From Porpolomopsis calyptriformis (taxonomy: Eukaryota; Basidiomycota; Agaricomycetes; Agaricales; Hygrophoraceae): DNA of 64,000 nucleotides. How positions within the stretch are numbered: the first letter of the stretch is position 1; each line of letters begins with the position of its first letter. The notes under the pieces are model-generated. The model was not told the DNA's origin, did not search any database, and worked only from the letters and a program-made list of their open reading frames with translations. The position numbers were made by a program, and so were the translations under genes. The stretch lies in contig OX621166.1 of assembly GCA_951640195.1 (NCBI GenBank), forward strand, positions 620,001-684,000. The letters are read 5' to 3'. Positions 59,030 to 64,000 of the stretch are shown in pieces.

Positions 59030-59722
59030 TCACAATCTCAGAAAGGCTATTAGAATGCCAGCCACCATCATCATTGATACTTTGTATTCGAACCCTGGGG
59101 TACTTCCACTGGTGGAGGTGGCAGTGGCAGTGATATTCGGGAGGATTGTGAGGGTATAAAACGGGACGGCAGTGCCCGTGTAAGTTGAAGTAAACGTGCT
59201 GTTGGCGCCATCCACCCAGATTTGATTGACACAAACGCCTGTCTGATTTGATCCAAAACTGCACGACCGGATGACTCCGGGGTCTCCGACGGATGAAGGC
59301 AGTTCTGTGAACAACTCAACCGTAGCATCTTGCACAAGGGTGGCTGGCCAGAGCGGAATCCGTCAGATGTCGTTGATGGGAAAGCGATAACAATATTTAA
59401 GAGGAAGGACATACCGTGGAAGGTTCGTGTGGGCAGAGACACGGTGATGACTGTGGTTCCGCTGCTTGCGTACTTGTACCCAACGCTTTGGATAATCTCT
59501 TCGACGTATGTCGTCTGACCTTGCGAGTTTACTCCGGCGAATGATACCGAGTAAGAATTTATTTCAGTGACGCCGGTAGTTTGGGCAACTTCATACAATG
59601 TAACTGTTTGAGTATTGGCTAGAGAAGATGGATTAAACACTGAACAGGACCGATTATAGATTCTTACCCAGGAGTGGGGACAAGAAGAGCACGAGAACGC
59701 CGGCAATCTTCATGACCACCAT
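59030..59722 (-). CDS. Small secreted protein, probably GPI-anchored
   Basis: Model: complement(join(59030..59343,59415..59618,59668..59722)), 190 aa. A signal peptide is clear (MVVMKIAGVLVLFLSPLLG, then ANTQTV). The mature part is Ser/Thr-rich with N-glycosylation sites and a few Cys (RSCSFGSNQTGVCVNQIW). The C-terminus is Ser/Thr-rich followed by a hydrophobic tail (VSMMMVAGILIAFLRL), as in GPI anchoring. It is likely a cell-wall or surface protein of Agaricomycetes. No enzymatic motif. It is divergent from the calpain gene with 118 bp between starts. Confidence 0.75.
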
Positions 59723-59840
59723 TTCACGCCGGTCTCGGTCTATCTGGCTTTGTTATAAGGATGAAAGCTGTGGAAATCAGAGCATTCGAATGGAGACCTG
59801 GGCTTCCTAATCTGGAAAAACTACTCCTCAATTGCTATCC

Positions 59841-62800
59841 ATGCCATCTGAGCCATCAAGGTTGGGAGCATCAGAGGTAATGCATCGCTACGCGTTCTGC
59901 ATCCTGGACCAACCATTTATACTCTAGGAGACTTATTCCAAGGCAGTGAAGGCCGAGTTAGAAAGTGACTGGGATCAAGCCTATCGCTTATACATCAAAA
60001 CCGCAGAATCTTATCTTTACCTGATCAGAACCACGAACGACCAAGGGTTACGTGCGCGTTGCCAAGCTAACGCTGGAAAAGCCTTGGACCGTGCTGAAAA
60101 GATCAGGACGAAGAGAAAGGATCTGACTCCTGTGGTGGTCGATTCTTTCTCGGTTGGTTCGTCTCATTCCTCTAGATCGAGAATGATAGACACCGACATC
60201 ACTGAAGAGGAACAGTTCTACATTTTGAAAAAGTCATCGACCGTGAACAATATTCGCTTCTTGCTCTGGGATGAACCTGTCACCAACTCTCGTTCAGCAT
60301 CAGCGTTTGAGTATGTCAACTGACTTTTGTATCGCCCTTCAACCCTAGAGACACGCACAAAATCAGAGATCCTGATGGACAACCCCAGTTATCTCCTGAG
60401 CAATGCAAGGCTTCATCAGCTTGGCGGAGACCAATCGAAGTTATCCCTCAAGCCTCTATAGGTTCTCCCATCCTCCCAGACGACATTATCCAGCAGATTG
60501 TGACCGACTGCTCGGTGTGTGCATCAATTTCGGTTTGTCTTGAACATCATCGCCGGTTTGGATCACAGGTAGTGTTTATGATAGTATCGCTCCTGCCACC
60601 TTGTTTGACCCCCTCTTTTCATCCTTAGCTTGGACTATCCTCCACATATCCTCAAGGCGCGAACGGGATCCCTTGTCTATCTGTCGAAGGACGATATGAC
60701 TTTCGTTTCTTCTTCAACGGAGCCTACCATCGTGTAATATATCCATCTATGCTGGTATAGGACGTTTTTCTGACCTACCTCTCTTTTCTATAGATCGGTG
60801 AGAACAGGAAATCTGTCCATATCTTCGTGCTCCCAATAAAATGACTTCCAAAAGCGATCGACGACCAACTCCCATTCCTTCATGATGGGTCATTCATGTG
60901 CATGTCAACGCGATCACGGAACCAGCTCTGGCCTTCCCTGGTGGAAAAAGCGGTGAGTTAATTTGCATCCCATCAGATGCCCCTAACCCTCACATTTGCA
61001 GTATATGAAACTAATGGGAGGATACGACTTCCCCGGATCGTAAGCTAAAATATTGTCCAGACTGGAATCAGATAACTCAAATCCTACGATTATCAAGAAA
61101 TTCTGGTATTGACATTTAGTATGTGCTTTCGCTTACATCAGAGCAGCCAACTAACGTAGTGCTTTCGAAAATAGCGTGCTTACAGGGTGGATACCGGAGC
61201 ATATCGAGATTAAGAGGTGTCTTGATCCACTCAAGCCGTCGCCAGATTTCCTGATCACAGTTTTGGTAGTTCGAGCTTCGAACGCGAAAAGACCTGGACT
61301 CGTATTGCAAGCGGCTTTCCAGAAGGTATGGGTAATGTAATATTTGTCAATGAGACATCTGGTATTAAGCTTGGTCTTTGCGCATGAAGGACGTTGTGTC
61401 CTTACTATAGGGACCGGCGAACGAACGGATGTCAAGTGGAATGATATAGACCTCCCTAAATCACATTGTTATGCAGTGATCGGTATGCTTGTACTCAATT
61501 TAAATGTAAAGGAGGGAGAGTCTAATTATGTTACCAGACGTAGCAGAGACAAATGAAGATCGTCAAATTACACTTATAGACTCCCGGTGCGCACCCTCGT
61601 TGGAGACTGACAATGATAGTTCCCGGCGCCAAAGTATGCACGAATGTGATTATTCCTTTTATCTTATTGACATGACCAGGAATCATCCGTGTGTTTTGGC
61701 ATGATGTTTGCAACATCTTCGATAGTATTTATTTGAACTGGGACCCACGCCAGTTCAAACATAAGTTGGATTTTCATGGGTGAGCATGGGTACTTCTCCT
61801 TTTGAAAAACACTTGCCTGAGGCAAAATCTTCGCAACCAGGATGTGGCTTCTGAACACCGCAGGCGAGGAGGATCGGCAAGGTAAGTGTTGGCTACATTT
61901 CTGAGCATCTATTGATATCACCATCTTGTCGTCTCCAAGAATCATGTCGTCATTTACAGCTCGTGTTACAACAGCCAACTGACGATGATGATTCACTCGA
62001 TGTATGGGTACTTTTGACTCGTCATGTTAAAGAAACTCGACGAAAGTCAGAGTATATTGCTTTACGTCTCCGAACCGACGACAGCAGCATGAATCCATCG
62101 GACGTTAACATGATTGCTTCAAAGGTACTAGCACTCCATTCGTTTAAATCACCTGTCTTGACTGGATTCTAGGGCAATTACACCAACAGCAGTCATGTTC
62201 TAGTAAGTATTGCGATTTACAAATAGCCCCTTTCCAATATTGCTCCGATAGGGACGGATACAAGTCCCGCGATCCTGCAGCGTCTTGTCCATATTTGCTT
62301 CTTACGATGGAGATTTCGAAGATGTCGGATTTACAATCACTGCGTATTCGTCAAGCACGATGTCGTGGAACAAAAGCCTTCCCAAGGCATTATATGCGAC
62401 CAAGGTTGGATAATCGAATGGTTCTTTGACTGAACACTCTGATAGCCACTCGGACAGGCGAAGGGAACATTAACAAGCAAAAACGCTGGTGGAAATTGCA
62501 GTCACCCAACTTTCATGGTGAACCCCCAATATCATCTCCGAATCCATCCTGAAAAGCAGAAGCAAGCCTCTCCCAGCGGTTTGTCTCCTGGCTCGAATGC
62601 TAATGTCGTCATTTTTGCGCAAGCCTCGAAAAGCATCCCGCTTCATCTCACTGTCGTCTGGTCGCAAGGAGAGAGGATAGTGACGTGAGCCGGATTCCAC
62701 CCCGCTCTCCATTTTGAATAGATACAAAAGCGAGACTTTGCAGATTGGTGCGAAACGACGTCGCTGCCAATTCGGGTGCTTATAGCTATGGTTTTGCGCG

Positions 62801-63512
62801 ACTGGCTGCAGATTTGCCTGGTCAGTTTTCGTCATTATCCGATGCTGTGGACTAAAGACGTGGCTCGTATAGTTGGAGATTACACGGTTATCGTGTCTGC
62901 TTTTGAGCCTCGTCACACTGGATCCTTCTCTGTGAACGTGGAGAGCTCACACTGTTTCGACTTCAAAGCCATCCTACAAGAAGGGGCAGGCATGTACAGC
63001 AAGACTGTTCGTGGTGCATGGTGTGTACTACGTCGGGTAACTTTAACTTTTAATTTTACTTTGAGGGTAGGGATGAAAACACTGCGATGGGGAGCCCAAC
63101 TTTCAAGCGATACTTGTCGAATCCTATCTTCGAGATCGGTGTCACCTCACCCATGGAGATCAAGTAACCTATCATTCGGGCTTTTTTGGTGATATACTTA
63201 TTTCGATGATGTAGAATCCGGCTCCAGCTCATGCAACCATGCGCTGTCACGCCCCTCAATGTTACCCTCTATCCTCCATCACAAGATGGCTTACTAGGCG
63301 AGCCAGTGGTCACGTCTGGCCCTTATGCCGATTCAATCTCGGGCGTGGCCACGCCCCAAGTACCTATGAAGCCTGGCAACTACCTACTCGTTCCATCAAC
63401 CTATAACCCTGGAGTGCATGCCGCGTTTCGGTTGATAATCTACAGCACGAGATCCGGAGTAGATATTGTTCGGAAGAGCGGGAGTGACTATAATGCACCA
63501 GAGGGGTGCTGA
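59841..63512 (+). CDS. RIM13: PalB/RIM13-type calpain-like protease
   Basis: Model: join(59841..59876,59928..60310,60349..60568,60629..60733,60794..60797,60855..60952,61002..61039,61098..61118,61175..61216,61261..61325,61390..61482,61538..61633,61680..61779,61841..61881,61940..62124,62173..62202,62252..62404,62458..62684,62744..62820,62873..63020,63071..63163,63215..63512), 850 aa, 22 exons. Domains: N-terminal MIT (YSKAVKAELESDWDQAYRLY, ARCQANAGKALDRAEKI); calpain core with catalytic Cys in TDCSVCASISVC, GRYDFRFFFNGAYHR, IDDQLPFLHDG, MGGYDFPGSNSGIDIY, TGWIPEHIEIKS, LTIGTG, catalytic His in SHCYAVIG; then two C2-like/domain III modules (GDYTVIVSAFEPRHTGSF, PLNVTLYPPSQDG). The usual NPW with the catalytic Asn is not evident: the matching place reads LIDSRCAPS. 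RIM13/PalB cleaves the transcription factor RIM101/PacC in the pH pathway. Exon 5 is only 4 nt; intron 60311-60348 is only 38 nt. Confidence 0.9.
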
Positions 63513-63740
63513 GCAGCGATCGAGCACGATTGAATATCACTTTGGTTTGAACGAATAGAACTCCTCTGGACTGCCTGTTTCTTGGTGACTCCCGAAGGAT
63601 GGCTCTCCTGATGTGATCCAACAATTAAAGCCCAGTGAGAAGTGCAAATGGTCAAAACGAGCACTTCTCACCGCTTGTGATCGTCGCGTCACATCAGCGA
63701 AGGAAAATATCTTGAACATTTTGATGCTCGCTCTCATTAC

Positions 63741-64000
63741 CTTGGCTGGTGACTTTTGCTGGTTCCACGGGCTTATCCTTGCCTAACAGATATCTGTCGA
63801 TGTCAACCTCTCCACAGGGGGTAGATATCCATCCCTTGCGGGGAGGTTGAAGAAGTATCTGGGCCCCCTCGCGAATCAAGGAGGCTTGAAAAACGAGTTC
63901 AGGAAACTGAATGAATCCGTCCCATGGACCTGAACCTCCACATCCTTGCGGAAGTGTCCACTACATCTCAACCTGGTGCTTCGCTCGCCGTTCCTTCAGG
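63741..64000 (-). CDS. Partial unknown protein running off the right edge
   Basis: A likely exon spans about 63741-63960 on the minus strand, between an acceptor-like TAG at 63963-63961 and a donor CAAG|GTAATG. It reads GCGGSGPWDGFIQF, PELVFQASLIREGAQILLQ, PRKGWISTPCGEVDIDRYLLG. The composition looks like real protein, but I recognise no family. Further exons should lie both inside 63513-63740 and beyond the window. The 229 bp between the calpain stop and this exon show nothing else. Confidence 0.4.

Overview
The window is nuclear DNA from a fungus, most likely a basidiomycete of the Agaricomycotina. Genes lie close together on both strands. They are cut by very many short introns (mostly 46-65 nt) with GT-AG or, unusually often, GC-AG ends. 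The proteins have fungal or basidiomycete character: PMR1-type Ca/Mn ATPase, PalB/RIM13 calpain, kinesin-light-chain-type TPR NLR, RIB2/PUS9-type pseudouridine synthase. I rebuilt exons by hand from splice sites, reading frame and remembered family motifs. Nearly every model closes in frame, which is the main support for it, but no transcript data were available.

Layout. 0-3 kb: an IFI6/IFI27-like membrane protein (-), then repeat-rich DNA. 3-6.4 kb: convergent CWC15 (+, spliceosome) and a PUS9/RIB2-like pseudouridine synthase (-). 6.4-8.4 kb: no confident gene. 8.4-17.5 kb: a molybdenum-cofactor-sulfurase-like PLP enzyme (+), USO1 (-), and a divergent NB-ARC/TPR NLR (+) carrying an in-frame stop and a damaged Walker A. 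17.5-22 kb: two unknown small proteins (+), a saccharopine-dehydrogenase-like oxidoreductase (-) and an RS-rich nuclear protein (-). 23-24.4 kb: a close homologue of bacterial ethylene-forming enzyme with a mitochondrial-type leader (+). 24.4-28 kb: gene-poor, holding an NB-ARC relic (-). 28-31 kb: a berberine-bridge-type flavoprotein (+). 31-38.5 kb: a DH-BAR-SH3 Rho GEF (-) and PMR1 (-). 38.7-42.5 kb: small unknown genes and EFG1 (-). 42.6-47.7 kb: ELP1 (+). 48.3-53.2 kb: a multi-pass 7TM-like protein (+), a Pro-rich protein (-) and a four-TM protein (-). 53.5-58.8 kb: KRI1 (+) flanked by two single-TM proteins that both contain microexons. 59-63.5 kb: a GPI-type secreted protein (-) and the RIM13/PalB calpain (+). 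The 5' part of another minus-strand gene runs off the right edge.

Most of the window is conserved housekeeping: pre-mRNA splicing (CWC15, RS protein), ribosome biogenesis (EFG1, KRI1), tRNA modification (ELP1, PUS9), secretion and ion balance (USO1, PMR1), polarity (Rho GEF) and pH signalling (RIM13). The accessory elements are the NLR and its relic, the ethylene-forming-enzyme homologue, the BBE-like oxidase and the IFI6-like protein. The most notable observations are the mitochondrially targeted EFE-like enzyme, several 3-11 nt microexons, six or seven GC-AG introns among about 140, and the decaying NLR.
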